From Bordetella parapertussis (lineage in GTDB: Bacteria > Pseudomonadota > Gammaproteobacteria > Burkholderiales > Burkholderiaceae_D), in NCBI GenBank assembly GCA_945866125.1, contig CAMBFZ010000001.1, positions 186,001 to 250,000 of the forward strand: a stretch of 64,000 bases of DNA. The letters run 5' to 3'. Each line of letters begins with the position of its first letter. Within the stretch, counting starts at the first letter, position 1. Below are positions 18,225 through 27,606 of this stretch, piece by piece. The notes under the pieces were generated by a model, which saw nothing but the letters and a program-made list of their open reading frames with translations, was not told the DNA's origin and did not search any database. The position numbers were made by a program, and so were the translations under genes.

Positions 18225-20515
18225 TATTTTTTCTCCAGTTCAGGTTTTTGCTGACGCAAATTTTTATTTTTCATAGTTGGTAGCAAAAAGAGCAGATGCC
18301 CCAGGCCGTGTCGTATTGCGTTACCGATCAAATTTCCCATGCCCACAATGACACTTTGTCCGTGATGACGACGGCGTATATTTTTCTTCAATTGCTCGCT
18401 TGAGCCAAAGGCAATTTGCACGGCATGCCGGTCGTCTTGGGTTGACTGCAATCGGTAGGCAAGACCCACTGAGGCAGAGTGCGCATCAAAATGTTTTGCA
18501 GTCTGTGCGTGACACTGCAGCGTAATGCCCTGCTTTGGAAATTCGATGGTTAGGAAAGATTGTTTTTGCAGGCGTCCCAATTCATCCGGGGTGCAAGTCA
18601 GAATGACTCTGGCGCCCGAGGTTGAGGCATCGACAGCGTGTCCTTTGAGTGCTACGCCGTCCGCGGTGTGCAGGCGTACCGGTTGCTGAATCGGTGCGCG
18701 TGGCTCGGCGCGTCGCTGCTTTCGTTCAAAGGTCACTCCCAATGCACACAGTAAGAGCAGCAGATCAAAGGAGGCCCAAAATTGCGCAAACAAAATCGGC
18801 GCTTGATTTTCCGGCTCCGCGTCAAAGCGGATCACGCCGCTGACCAAAGCGGCGAGATTAAGGAAAAGCAGAAAGTAAAACGGTTTGGCCAAAGACGAAA
18901 TAAAATCCCGTCGCATCACTTCGCCTTTTGGTGTGACCAAAAACGCCGGAGAGCGCGGCCTGCGCAACACCTGAAAAATCCCGGCGCTTAAATGGATCGA
19001 CTGCACCACTTCATACAGATGCGAAATGAACGGCCAGCGCAAGCGACCATAAAGATATTGTGAGGCCATCGTCGAGGCCAGCAAACTCGGCAAGCCAAAC
19101 AGCAGGACATCGGTCACATTGGAATCGGCCAGCGGTACGGGAAACAGTAGCCCTACAAGAGGCGCCAAAATAAGGATTAAGCGAAATAAGGGAAAGCCCC
19201 AGAACAGCGAAAAATTGGTATACAAAATTCGCTGCATTAGCGTCAATCCTGGTTGCAGCCACGGATTTTTTAGCAGGAAAATTTGCAGCATGCCCTGACC
19301 CCAGCGCACCCGTTGCAAGATAAATCCCGAAAAAGATTCTGGCCGCAAGCCCGACACCATCGGATGATTAAAATAGGCTGTGGTGTAACCCAGTGAGAGC
19401 GCATCGAGCGTTGTTTCCGCATCCTCCGTCACGGTCTGGCCGGCAATGCCGCCAATCTCGTCGAGCACGCACCGTCGCAGAACCGCAGCCGAGCCGCAAA
19501 AAAATGTGGTGCCCCAGCCGTCAAGTCCGGGCAGTATCGCGCCATAAAATAATTCATTTTCTGCGGGCGACTGATCAAACGACGATAAATTCCGCTCCAG
19601 AGGATCGGCATTAATAAAATTATGCGGCGTCTGCACCAAAAATAACTTCGCGTCAGCCAGAAAAAATCCGACCGTCTTTTCGACAAAATCCATCGTCGGC
19701 ACATGATCACAATCCAGCACGACAAGCAGCTCACCCGCAGTGTGCTTGAGCGCTGCATTGATGTTGCCGGCCTTGGCGTGTTCGTTGCGCTCCCTTGTCA
19801 GGTAAACCGCGCCGAATTGATGCGCAATTGCCTGCACTTCGTCGGACCGGCGTTGTGCCTCTGCTGCTTTTTCCGGATCAGGGTCGGTAAGTTTTTGCTG
19901 TGTGCCGCCATCGTCAAGCACATACACACGCAGTTTGTGCGCCGGATAGCGCATCTGCGTAGCGGCAATCACCGTTGGCCGCAAAATCGATGGATCTTCG
20001 TTATAGGTCGGGATGAATACGTCCACCGTCGGTAGCGCATCCAAGTCGGTGGGTAAGGCAATTGCATCCCGGTAGCGCGGTTTGATGACGGCCAGATAAC
20101 CCAGCGTCGAATTGACAAAGCAATAGCACTCCGCAAAAAACAGCAGCAAACCGCAGATTGCCGACGCCGCACCAAACTCCAGCGGCAGCGTCTCGCTACC
20201 GCGCCATACCAGGTAACGAAGCCATAAAAACAAACTCGCCACAACAATGAACACGCGCAAGCTACTGCCTGCAAGCGTTGGTGCGCAACCGGTCTGGTCT
20301 CGCTTTAGCGTGGCGAAAAACAAAATCAGCAACAGCCCGCCCGCGAGACCGTGGTCGGATAGCGGTGTGACGATGTGCCCTGAAAAAAACAAAAACAGCA
20401 GTAGGCAAACCAAACTAAATGTCACCAGTAATCGAGCGTTCGATGTGCGGCCTGGGTGTTTGCTGGTGATCATTGTGCCAATCAGAGACGCTGCACTAAT
20501 TTTCTTTTGCAGCAA
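18224..20515 (-). CDS. bcsA: Cellulose synthase catalytic subunit BcsA (GT2 plus PilZ)
   Basis: Inner-membrane processive glycosyltransferase that polymerises UDP-glucose. Several membrane helices flank a GT2 core with the D,D,D,QxxRW set: Asp201-Asp202, DCD at 268-270, TED at 363-365 and QRVRW at 401-405. FFCGS at 338-342 contacts the acceptor. The C-terminal PilZ domain has an RxxxR element (RAEPR) and DASTSG, matching the c-di-GMP-binding DxSxxG consensus, so activation by c-di-GMP is expected. The start is TTG at 20515 or ATG at 20473. No bcsB, bcsC or bcsD is present in the window, although BcsA normally needs BcsB. Confidence 0.94.
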   Translation of the reverse strand: MLQKKISAASLIGTMITSKHPGRTSNARLLVTFSLVCLLLFLFFSGHIVTPLSDHGLAGGLLLILFFATLKRDQTGCAPTLAGSSLRVFIVVASLFLWLRYLVWRGSETLPLEFGAASAICGLLLFFAECYCFVNSTLGYLAVIKPRYRDAIALPTDLDALPTVDVFIPTYNEDPSILRPTVIAATQMRYPAHKLRVYVLDDGGTQQKLTDPDPEKAAEAQRRSDEVQAIAHQFGAVYLTRERNEHAKAGNINAALKHTAGELLVVLDCDHVPTMDFVEKTVGFFLADAKLFLVQTPHNFINADPLERNLSSFDQSPAENELFYGAILPGLDGWGTTFFCGSAAVLRRCVLDEIGGIAGQTVTEDAETTLDALSLGYTTAYFNHPMVSGLRPESFSGFILQRVRWGQGMLQIFLLKNPWLQPGLTLMQRILYTNFSLFWGFPLFRLILILAPLVGLLFPVPLADSNVTDVLLFGLPSLLASTMASQYLYGRLRWPFISHLYEVVQSIHLSAGIFQVLRRPRSPAFLVTPKGEVMRRDFISSLAKPFYFLLFLNLAALVSGVIRFDAEPENQAPILFAQFWASFDLLLLLCALGVTFERKQRRAEPRAPIQQPVRLHTADGVALKGHAVDASTSGARVILTCTPDELGRLQKQSFLTIEFPKQGITLQCHAQTAKHFDAHSASVGLAYRLQSTQDDRHAVQIAFGSSEQLKKNIRRRHHGQSVIVGMGNLIGNAIRHGLGHLLFLLPTMKNKNLRQQKPELEKK

Positions 20516-20889
20516 TTGTTCAAAATCAAATGCTTCTATTTGGAAGGATCATTCCATTTTATTGATAGATAAACAAGTCTTTTCGGAAAGTATTTGTACT
20601 TTTGGTTACGACAGTTTCTTAATGGAAAGAAGTGAAGGAAGGGTGGGCTTGCCGAGGATGTTCGCTGTGTTGCTTGTTCTGGATAAAAGGCTTTCAGCGC
20701 TGCTTACCTAGTCATGCGCATTTGGTGCGTCGCCACATCAATGCAGTCATAAAAAATAGATTCAATTAGGCAACAAGAAGCGGGCATCTGGATACGGCTA
20801 AAGGCGTATTTTGCTGGGCGGAAATATTACGCATAGTCGGGTCGCGGTATTTCATAACAAGACCAACCAAGGTCGCCCCAGGAGACAGC
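20516..20889. promoter_or_regulatory. Divergent regulatory region between bcsA and urtA
   Basis: A 374-nt AT-rich stretch between divergent genes that must contain the promoters of both the cellulose and the Urt/Fmd transcripts. I could not identify a convincing -35/-10 pair or a sigma-54 element here. A good GGAG ribosome-binding site lies just before the urtA ATG. Open frames crossing it look non-coding. Confidence 0.5.
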
Positions 20890-22149
20890 ATGTCAAACTT
20901 TAACGATGATTCACCGTTCTCAGCGCAACGCCGTCGCATCCTACAAGTTCTGGCGGCGTCCCCGCTGGCAGGAATGTCGACTTTCGCGCTAGCGCAGCAG
21001 TTCCCAACTTCGAAAGTCAATACGACCAACCTCGCCGTCACCGATACCGAAGTCACGGTTGGTCAGCTGCACTCGGCCACTGGCACGATGGCGCTGTCTG
21101 AAACTGGCTCCATTCAGGCCGAGCAACTGGCCATTGACCAGATCAATGCGATGGGTGGCGTATTAGGTCGCAAAATCAAAGTCATTAAGGAAGACGGCGC
21201 CTCAGATTGGCCGACCTTTGCAGAAAAATCCAAGAAGCTGCTGATCAATGATCGCTGTGCGTCAGTGTATGGCTGCTGGACCTCCGCTTCACGCAAAGCC
21301 GTGCTGCCAATTTTCGAGAAAGAAAACGGCCTGCTCTACTATCCGACCATGTACGAAGGTCTGGAGCAAAGTAAGAACGTGATTTATACCGGGCAAGAAG
21401 CAGTCCAACAAATTTTGTGGGGTCTGGACTGGTCCAAGAGCGAAAAGAAAGCCAAGAGTTATTTCCTTATCGGCTCGGACTATATCTGGCCGCGGACCTC
21501 GCACAAGATCGCGCGCAAGCACATTGAAAATAAACTCGGCGGCAAAGTTGTCGGTGAAGAGTATTACCCGCTTGGCCATACCAATTTCAATTCGCTCATT
21601 AACAAGATCAAAGTCGCTAAACCGGATTGCATTTACGCCATCGTGGTCGGCGGCTCGAATGTGGCCTTCTACAAGCAAATGAAAGCAGCCGGCGTCACAG
21701 GCGACAAGCAGTTCCTGCTGACGATCTCTGTCACGGAAGATGAGGTGCTTGGTATTGGTGGCGAAAATTTCCAGGGGTTTTATTCAACCTGCAAATATTT
21801 CCAGTCCATTGATAACCCAAACAACGCTAAGTTCGTTGCTGCGTTCAGGGCGAAGTATGGCGCCGGTTCCGTCATCGGCGACGTCACACAAAACGCCTAT
21901 CTTGGCCCATGGCTGTGGAAAGCAGCCGTAGAAAAAGCTGGGAGCTTCGACGTGAGCAAGGTATCGGCCGCCTGCGGTGGTATCGAGTTCAAAGACGCAC
22001 CGGAAGGCTATGTGCGTATCCACAATACGAATCGTCATCTGTGGAGCAAGGCACGTATCGGGATGGGACAAAAAGACGGCCAGTTCAAAGTCGTTGCAGT
22101 CTCGCCTGAGTTGATCGAGCCGGATCCATATCCTAAGGGCTATCAATAA
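20890..22149 (+). CDS. urtA: Urea/short-chain amide ABC transporter substrate-binding protein (UrtA/FmdD type)
   Basis: Periplasmic solute receptor. The N-terminus has a twin-arginine-like leader (RRRILQVLAAS), suggesting export by Tat. The body matches the UrtA branch of the branched-chain amino-acid receptor superfamily: VTVGQLHSATGTMA, the Cys-bearing VYGCWTSASRKAVLP, YYPTMYEGLEQS and SDYIWPRTSHK. UrtA binds urea, but this operon ends in a formamidase and has no urease, so formamide or another small amide is an equally likely ligand, as proposed for FmdDEF of Methylophilus. Start supported by GGAG 6 nt upstream. Confidence 0.88.
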   Translation: MSNFNDDSPFSAQRRRILQVLAASPLAGMSTFALAQQFPTSKVNTTNLAVTDTEVTVGQLHSATGTMALSETGSIQAEQLAIDQINAMGGVLGRKIKVIKEDGASDWPTFAEKSKKLLINDRCASVYGCWTSASRKAVLPIFEKENGLLYYPTMYEGLEQSKNVIYTGQEAVQQILWGLDWSKSEKKAKSYFLIGSDYIWPRTSHKIARKHIENKLGGKVVGEEYYPLGHTNFNSLINKIKVAKPDCIYAIVVGGSNVAFYKQMKAAGVTGDKQFLLTISVTEDEVLGIGGENFQGFYSTCKYFQSIDNPNNAKFVAAFRAKYGAGSVIGDVTQNAYLGPWLWKAAVEKAGSFDVSKVSAACGGIEFKDAPEGYVRIHNTNRHLWSKARIGMGQKDGQFKVVAVSPELIEPDPYPKGYQ

Positions 22150-22161
22150 ATCAGCATAAAC

Positions 22162-22190
22162 CACGAGGGAGTCAGCCTGGCTCTCTCGTG
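22162..22190 (+). promoter_or_regulatory. Intra-operon hairpin after urtA
   Basis: Two 13-nt arms (CACGAGGGAGTCA and TGGCTCTCTCGTG) pair with two G-U wobbles around a 3-nt loop, 12 nt after the urtA stop. There is no T-run, so it is unlikely to be a full terminator. Hairpins here commonly protect the receptor message and let it accumulate above the membrane subunits. Confidence 0.7.
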
Positions 22191-22286
22191 CATTTATTGC
22201 GCGACCTGCTTTGTTGTGTCGCAGCTCAATGCTTTTGAAGCAGCGGTGTTACAGAAATTTGATGCGTACTAACCTGGATTGCAGAC

Positions 22287-23201
22287 ATGACCGTCTCTGA
22301 AATTTTCAATATCGTTTTGATGCAAGGCTTTGCTGGACTGAGCCTGTTCTCGGTATTGCTGCTCATGGGACTTGGACTTGCCATTATTTTTGGCCAGATG
22401 GGTGTCATCAATATGGCTCATGGCGAGTTCATGACTATTGGCGCGTATACCATCTTCATGTTCTCGCGCCTGTGCGAACTCTATGCGCCCTGGTTCACCG
22501 ATCTATTTTTTCCGGTAGCGATTATCACCGCATTTTTTCTGGCTTTTGCTGCCGGTTGGGCGCTCGAATATCTGGTCATCCGTCATCTCTACAATCGTCC
22601 GCTCGATACCTTGCTCGCCACGTGGGGCGTCTCGCTGGGAATGCAACAGGTGTTCCGTTCCACCTTTGGCGGTAAAGAGGTCAGCCCTGCGCTGCCAGAT
22701 TGGTTGATGGGTTCCTGGTCGCCGATCGAAGGCCTCGACATTCCTTCCAATGGCCTTTTTGTGCTCGCATTAACGACGCTCGTCACTGCGGCCGTGGTGT
22801 TTTCGATGTACCGCTCACGTTGGGGTTTACGGGTGCGTGCCACGGTTTCAAACCGGATGATGGCCAACGCCATCGGTATCAATACCCGCAAGACCGACAG
22901 GCTGACTTTCGCCATCGGCTGTGGTATCGCAGGCATTGCCGGCGCGGCCTTTACTACCATCGGCTCCACCGGGCCCACAAGCGGCTCGCTGTATATCGTT
23001 GACGCATTTTTGGTGGTGACTTTTGGCGGCGCCGCCAGTGTCTTTGGCACCGTAGTCTCCGCTTTCGGTATCGCTCAGACCCAGTCGATTGCCGAGTTCT
23101 TCATGACAGGCTCAATGGCAAAAGTAATCACGCTCTCGACGATCGTATTTATTTTAATGCTCAAGCCACAAGGCTTGTTTGCTTCCAAGATTAGACGTTA
23201 A
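22287..23201 (+). CDS. urtB: Urea/amide ABC transporter permease UrtB type
   Basis: First inner-membrane subunit of the importer, about eight hydrophobic segments. The GLGLAIIFGQMGVINMAHGEF segment (positions 29-49) and TFGGAASVFGT near residue 250 are typical of LivH/UrtB permeases. The compact 304-residue size, without the long N-terminal periplasmic extension of many proteobacterial UrtB proteins, is closer to LivH/FmdE-like forms. It follows urtA after a 137-nt gap that holds the hairpin. Confidence 0.88.
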   Translation: MTVSEIFNIVLMQGFAGLSLFSVLLLMGLGLAIIFGQMGVINMAHGEFMTIGAYTIFMFSRLCELYAPWFTDLFFPVAIITAFFLAFAAGWALEYLVIRHLYNRPLDTLLATWGVSLGMQQVFRSTFGGKEVSPALPDWLMGSWSPIEGLDIPSNGLFVLALTTLVTAAVVFSMYRSRWGLRVRATVSNRMMANAIGINTRKTDRLTFAIGCGIAGIAGAAFTTIGSTGPTSGSLYIVDAFLVVTFGGAASVFGTVVSAFGIAQTQSIAEFFMTGSMAKVITLSTIVFILMLKPQGLFASKIRR

Positions 23202-23260
23202 TTCATCCGGACCATATTCGTGGATTCGTACAACATCAACACACAGCGTCAGGTGAAAGA

Positions 23261-24376
23261 ATGCATAGCTTGAAAGAATGGATGAATCGCAATCAAGTCG
23301 GCGGTCTTGCGCTATTGATGCTCATATTGTTGGTTGTATTTCCAATGACACTGGATTTGTTCAGACTCAATTTACTGGGTAAGTACCTGAGCTTCGCCTT
23401 TGTCTCGCTTGGTCTGGTGATGTTATGGGGCTACGGTGGCGTGCTCAGTCTGGGGCAGGGCGTCTTTTTTGGTCTTGGCGGCTATTGCATGGCGATGTTC
23501 TTGAAGCTTGAAGCCGCAACTGCCTTCGTCGACAAAATGCAATCGACTCCTGGCATTCCGGATTTTATGGACTGGAATCAGATTACCGAATTGCCCCTCT
23601 GGTGGCTGCCCTTCAAATCCTTGCCGCTAACATTGATCGCGATTTTGGTTGTCCCTGCTGTAATCGCCTTCATCATCGGCTATGCCATGTTCAAGCGCCG
23701 TGTGGGGGGTGTTTATTTCGCGATCATCACGCAAGCGGTGGCCTTAATTTTGACTGTGCTCATCATCGGTCAGCAGGGCTATACCGGCGGCCTCAACGGC
23801 ATGACCGATTTGAAAACGCTGCTGGGTTGGGATATACGAACCGATTCGGCCAAATACACGCTGTACTACATCAACGTTGTGCTGCTCCTGGTCTGCATCA
23901 TCGGATGTGCGTGGGTACAGCGAAGCAAGCTCGGGACGCTGTTGCTGGCCATGCGCGACAAAGAAGACCGGGTACGTTTTTCGGGTTATGACGTCGCTGC
24001 TTTCCGGATCTTTACCTTCTGTCTGGCGGCCTCGCTGGCTGGCATTGGTGGCGCAATGTTTACCTTACAGGTGGGCTTCATGTCCCCAACCTTAATTGGG
24101 ATCGTGCCCAGTATTGAGATGGTGATCTTTGCCGCAGTCGGGGGCAGAAATTCCTTACTTGGCGCTGTCTACGGCACGCTGCTGGTGAATTTTGGCAAAA
24201 CCTATTTCTCGGAACAGTTCCCTGACCTCTGGTTGTTTGCGATCGCTGCGATGTTTATTGGCGTGGTGCTAGTGATGCCGGATGGCCTCGCTGGTGTATA
24301 TCGCAACAAGATTTTACCTTGGTGGCAAAGTCGTCAATCAGGCACCGCTGATGGTGCCGTCAGAGAGCAGACCTGA
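23261..24376 (+). CDS. urtC: Urea/amide ABC transporter permease UrtC type
   Basis: Second membrane subunit (LivM/UrtC family), about ten hydrophobic segments. Characteristic pieces are LMLWGYGGVLSLGQGVFFGLGGY and the cytoplasmic loop RDKEDRVRFSGYDVAAFRIF, which couples to the ATPases. The WWLPFKSLPLTL insertion around residue 115 is common in UrtC rather than LivM. Start is ATG preceded by AGGTGAAAG. It sits 59 nt after urtB. Confidence 0.88.
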   Translation: MHSLKEWMNRNQVGGLALLMLILLVVFPMTLDLFRLNLLGKYLSFAFVSLGLVMLWGYGGVLSLGQGVFFGLGGYCMAMFLKLEAATAFVDKMQSTPGIPDFMDWNQITELPLWWLPFKSLPLTLIAILVVPAVIAFIIGYAMFKRRVGGVYFAIITQAVALILTVLIIGQQGYTGGLNGMTDLKTLLGWDIRTDSAKYTLYYINVVLLLVCIIGCAWVQRSKLGTLLLAMRDKEDRVRFSGYDVAAFRIFTFCLAASLAGIGGAMFTLQVGFMSPTLIGIVPSIEMVIFAAVGGRNSLLGAVYGTLLVNFGKTYFSEQFPDLWLFAIAAMFIGVVLVMPDGLAGVYRNKILPWWQSRQSGTADGAVREQT

Positions 24377-24390
24377 ATCCGGAGAATGAT

Positions 24391-25134
24391 GTGAACACCG
24401 AGACGAATGTATTAGTGCTGGAAAATCTGACTGTCGGCTTCGACGGTTTCAAGGCAATCGATTCATTGAATCTGAATGTGCGGAAAAACGAGCTGCGCGT
24501 CATCATCGGCCCCAACGGCGCAGGCAAGACAACTTTGCTCGATCTGATTTGTGGCAAGACCAAAGCCACGGGCGGCAGTATCAAATTTAACGACGTTGAA
24601 ATGCTAGGCGTCCCTGAGCACGAAATCGTGCGTGCCGGCATTGGTAGAAAATTTCAGACCCCTTCTATTTACGAAAATCTCAGTGTGTTTAAAAACCTTG
24701 AGGTGTCATATCCAAGTGGGCGCAGCGTGTTTGGCGCGCTTGCATTTCAATGCACCCCGGAGATTAAGCATCGGATCAATGCCATCGCGGAGGAGATCGG
24801 TCTCGGTGAAGCTTTGGCAGTCGACGCGGGGCAACTCTCGCACGGACAAAAACAATGGCTGGAAATTGGCATGTTGCTCATGCAGGAGCCCGATTTACTG
24901 ATGCTCGATGAGCCCATTGCAGGCATGAGCGTGCGCGAGCGCGAACTAACAGCGGCGCTGCTCAATCGTATTTGCAAGGGACGCTCGATGATTGTTATTG
25001 AGCACGATATGGAATTTGTCAAAAAGATCGCCGATAAAGTCACGGTAATGCATCAAGGAAAAATCCTGGCCGAAGGCTCGATGGATCAGGTGCAGTCGGA
25101 TGAGCGTGTGATTGAAGTCTATCTTGGGCATTGA
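24391..25134 (+). CDS. urtD: Urea/amide ABC transporter ATP-binding protein UrtD
   Basis: First ATPase subunit. Walker A is GPNGAGKT near residue 41, Walker B is LLMLDEP and the H-loop is IVIEHDM. The ABC signature reads LSHGQKQWLEIGM; SHGQKQ in place of SGGQ is characteristic of UrtD and helps distinguish it from LivG. The start is GTG with GGAG 10 nt upstream. It lies 14 nt downstream of urtC. Confidence 0.92.
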   Translation: MNTETNVLVLENLTVGFDGFKAIDSLNLNVRKNELRVIIGPNGAGKTTLLDLICGKTKATGGSIKFNDVEMLGVPEHEIVRAGIGRKFQTPSIYENLSVFKNLEVSYPSGRSVFGALAFQCTPEIKHRINAIAEEIGLGEALAVDAGQLSHGQKQWLEIGMLLMQEPDLLMLDEPIAGMSVRERELTAALLNRICKGRSMIVIEHDMEFVKKIADKVTVMHQGKILAEGSMDQVQSDERVIEVYLGH

Positions 25135-25201
25135 TTGTTTCGAGATAAGCCGATTAGACAAAGGTATCCGATGCACGGTGTAACTTGTTTTTACTCTGGG
25201 A

Positions 25202-25897
25202 ATGAACATGTTAAATGTCAGTAATCTATTTGCAGGTTATGGCCAGAGCGTGGCGTTGCATGGCATTACATTTAATGCCAATAAAAATGAAACCGTCGCC
25301 ATCATGGGTCGTAACGGTATGGGCAAATCGACGCTGTTCAAGTCATTGATCGGCGCATTACCGATCAAGTCCGGCAGCATCAAAATCGATGACTTCGAGA
25401 TTTCCAGTGACGAGAGCTATCAGCGCGTGGAACGTGGTATCGCCTATGTGCCGCAGGGTCGGATGATTTTCCCCACGCTGACTGTGCTGGAAAACATTGA
25501 AACCGGGATGGAATTCTCCAAAAGCAAAGTGGTGCCGGACGAGATTTACGCACTCTTTCCTGTGTTGTATGACATGCGTGCCCGCAAAGGCGGCAATCTG
25601 TCTGGTGGGCAGCAGCAGCAACTTGCCATCGCGCGGGCGCTGGTCACGAATCCAAAAATATTATTACTTGATGAACCGACCGAAGGTATACAGCCGTCGA
25701 TCATCAAAGATATCGCTAATGCGCTTAATCAGATTCGCAAAATGCGGGAGATCACCATTGTCGTATCCGAGCAGGTATTGAGTTTTGCGTTGGATGTCGC
25801 CGACCGATTATTTGTGATCGAAGGCGGAAAGCTGGTGCATGAAAGCACACGAGAAGATACCGATACAGACAGTATCCGCCGTTTTTTATCTGTCTGA
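25202..25897 (+). CDS. urtE: Urea/amide ABC transporter ATP-binding protein UrtE
   Basis: Second ATPase subunit. Walker A is GRNGMGKS, the form typical of UrtE, the signature is LSGGQQQQLAIARAL and Walker B is ILLLDEP. The YVPQGRMIFPTLTVLENI segment is the usual Q-loop region. Starts are ATG 25202 or ATG 25208. A 67-nt AT-rich gap separates it from urtD, somewhat longer than within the rest of the operon. Confidence 0.91.
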   Translation: MNMLNVSNLFAGYGQSVALHGITFNANKNETVAIMGRNGMGKSTLFKSLIGALPIKSGSIKIDDFEISSDESYQRVERGIAYVPQGRMIFPTLTVLENIETGMEFSKSKVVPDEIYALFPVLYDMRARKGGNLSGGQQQQLAIARALVTNPKILLLDEPTEGIQPSIIKDIANALNQIRKMREITIVVSEQVLSFALDVADRLFVIEGGKLVHESTREDTDTDSIRRFLSV

Positions 25898-25945
25898 TCT
25901 TTGTAGTTTTAACCGTCACGTCCTAATCTATAAAGGAGTTTCATC

Positions 25946-27178
25946 ATGACCGAGCCATTGATCAAAGTTGATCTTAATCAGTCACCTTATGACAACGAGA
26001 ACATCCACAATCGCTGGCATCCGGATATTCCGATGGTGAGCTGGGTCAAGCCGGGTGACGACTTTGTTCTGGAGACTTATGACTGGACCGGCGGCTTTAT
26101 TAAAAATAATAATAGCGCCGATGACGTACGCGACATTGATCTGTCGACCGTGCACTTTTTGACAGGTCCAATCGGCGTGCACGGTGCAGAGCCGGGTGAT
26201 CTGCTGGTAGTGGACTTACTCGATATCGGCGCAAAGTCGGATTCGCTGTGGGGCTTCAATGGCTTTTTCTCGAAAAAAAATGGCGGCGGATTTTTAACCG
26301 ATCATTTTCCGGAAGCCCAAAAATCGATTTGGGATATCAAGGGCATGTTCACCGAATCGCGGCATGTACCGGGTGTTAAGTATGCCGGATTGATCCATCC
26401 GGGTCTCATCGGTTGCTTGCCTGATCCGAAGATGCTGGCTGAATGGAATCGCCGCGAAGTCGGTTTGATTGCAACCGAACCTGACCGCGTGCCGCCGCTG
26501 GCTAATCCGCCTTTTTCACCGACAGCGCATATGGGCAAGCTGCAAGGTGATGCGAAGGCCAAGGCTGCGGCTGAAGCGGCTCGTACCGTGCCACCGCGCG
26601 AGCATGGCGGCAACTGCGACATCAAAGACCTGTCGCGTGGCTCTAAGATTTTCTTCCCGGTCTATGTCAAGGGCGCTGGCTTGAGTGTGGGTGACCTTCA
26701 CTTTAGTCAGGGCGATGGTGAGATCACGTTCTGTGGCGCGATCGAAATGGCGGGTTGGGTGCATATGCGGGTGACTGTCATCAAAGGCGGCATGGCTACC
26801 TATGGCATTAAAAACCCAATCTTTAAGCCAAGCCCGATTACGCCTCACTACAATGACTACATCATTTTCGAGGGTATCTCGGTCGACGAAGCCGGCAAGC
26901 AGCATTATCTTGATGTGAATGTCGCGTATCGACAGGCTTGCCTAAATGCGATTAATTACCTCACCAAGTTTGGCTACAGCAAAGCGCAGGCGTACTCGAT
27001 TTTGGGAACGGCACCGGTGCAAGGTCATATTAGTGGCGTGGTCGATATCCCGAATTCGTGTGCAACCCTCTGGTTGCCTACGCAGATATTTGAATTTGAT
27101 ATCAACCCCAATGCGCATGGTCCCGTGGTGCAGGACTTCCATGGCATTGATATGCCGCTGTCGCACGATCTGGCTTAG
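25946..27178 (+). CDS. fmdA: Formamidase FmdA (acetamidase/formamidase family)
   Basis: Cytoplasmic amidase hydrolysing formamide (and weakly other short amides) to formate and ammonia. The whole 410-residue sequence matches the FmdA family by eye: opening LIKVDLNQSP, HNRWHPDIPMV, LTGPIGVHGAEPGDLLVV, GLIHPGLIGCLP, REHGGNCDIKDL and FSQGDGEITFCGAIEM. An ideal AAAGGAG ribosome-binding site precedes it. Its place directly behind urtABCDE makes amide import and hydrolysis one unit, supplying ammonia for growth and formate for oxidation. Confidence 0.95.
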   Translation: MTEPLIKVDLNQSPYDNENIHNRWHPDIPMVSWVKPGDDFVLETYDWTGGFIKNNNSADDVRDIDLSTVHFLTGPIGVHGAEPGDLLVVDLLDIGAKSDSLWGFNGFFSKKNGGGFLTDHFPEAQKSIWDIKGMFTESRHVPGVKYAGLIHPGLIGCLPDPKMLAEWNRREVGLIATEPDRVPPLANPPFSPTAHMGKLQGDAKAKAAAEAARTVPPREHGGNCDIKDLSRGSKIFFPVYVKGAGLSVGDLHFSQGDGEITFCGAIEMAGWVHMRVTVIKGGMATYGIKNPIFKPSPITPHYNDYIIFEGISVDEAGKQHYLDVNVAYRQACLNAINYLTKFGYSKAQAYSILGTAPVQGHISGVVDIPNSCATLWLPTQIFEFDINPNAHGPVVQDFHGIDMPLSHDLA

Positions 27179-27189
27179 CGGATAGCGCG

Positions 27190-27546
27190 ATGCCGACTTA
27201 CGATTATGAATGTGCAAGCTGCGGGCCTTTCGAGGCAGTTCGCGCGATCGACGACAGGAATTTGCCTGCGGCTTGCGGTGAGTGCGGGGCGGCCTCCCAA
27301 CGGGTGATGGTAGCCGCACCGCGACTGGCGGTGATGTCGTCTGACCAGCGTATAGCTTTTTCTACCAATGAGCGCGCAAGCCACGAGCCCAAGCACTCAT
27401 CAAGCTACCGGCATCCGTCGGGATGCAGTTGTTGCAAGCCTGTGAGCAAAAATAAGCAGGCTGAAGGGCGCAGCAACGTTGATAGCGCCAATAACAAGCC
27501 GGTCAAATCGTTTGCCAACAAGAGACCGTGGATGATCAGTCATTAA
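27190..27546 (+). CDS. fmdB: FmdB-family zinc-ribbon protein
   Basis: Small 118-residue protein with an N-terminal zinc ribbon: YECASCGPFEAVRAI and CGECG supply two CxxC pairs. The remainder is Ser/Asn/Lys-rich and contains a second CSCC cluster near residue 78. In Methylophilus, FmdB was reported as a probable regulator of amide use. The family is widespread and its biochemistry unknown. It begins 11 nt after fmdA and ends the operon just before a terminator. Confidence 0.88.
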   Translation: MPTYDYECASCGPFEAVRAIDDRNLPAACGECGAASQRVMVAAPRLAVMSSDQRIAFSTNERASHEPKHSSSYRHPSGCSCCKPVSKNKQAEGRSNVDSANNKPVKSFANKRPWMISH

Positions 27547-27606
27547 AAAGTAATTACCGGTGCAGTATCGCTTTCACAATCTCTATCTCCTCTCCGATAT
27601 AGGGTT

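Noticed and set aside
20247..20711. Plus-strand frame crossing the bcsA 5' end and intergenic DNA
   Set aside because: Low-complexity translation, no ribosome-binding site and overlap with the conserved N-terminus of BcsA.
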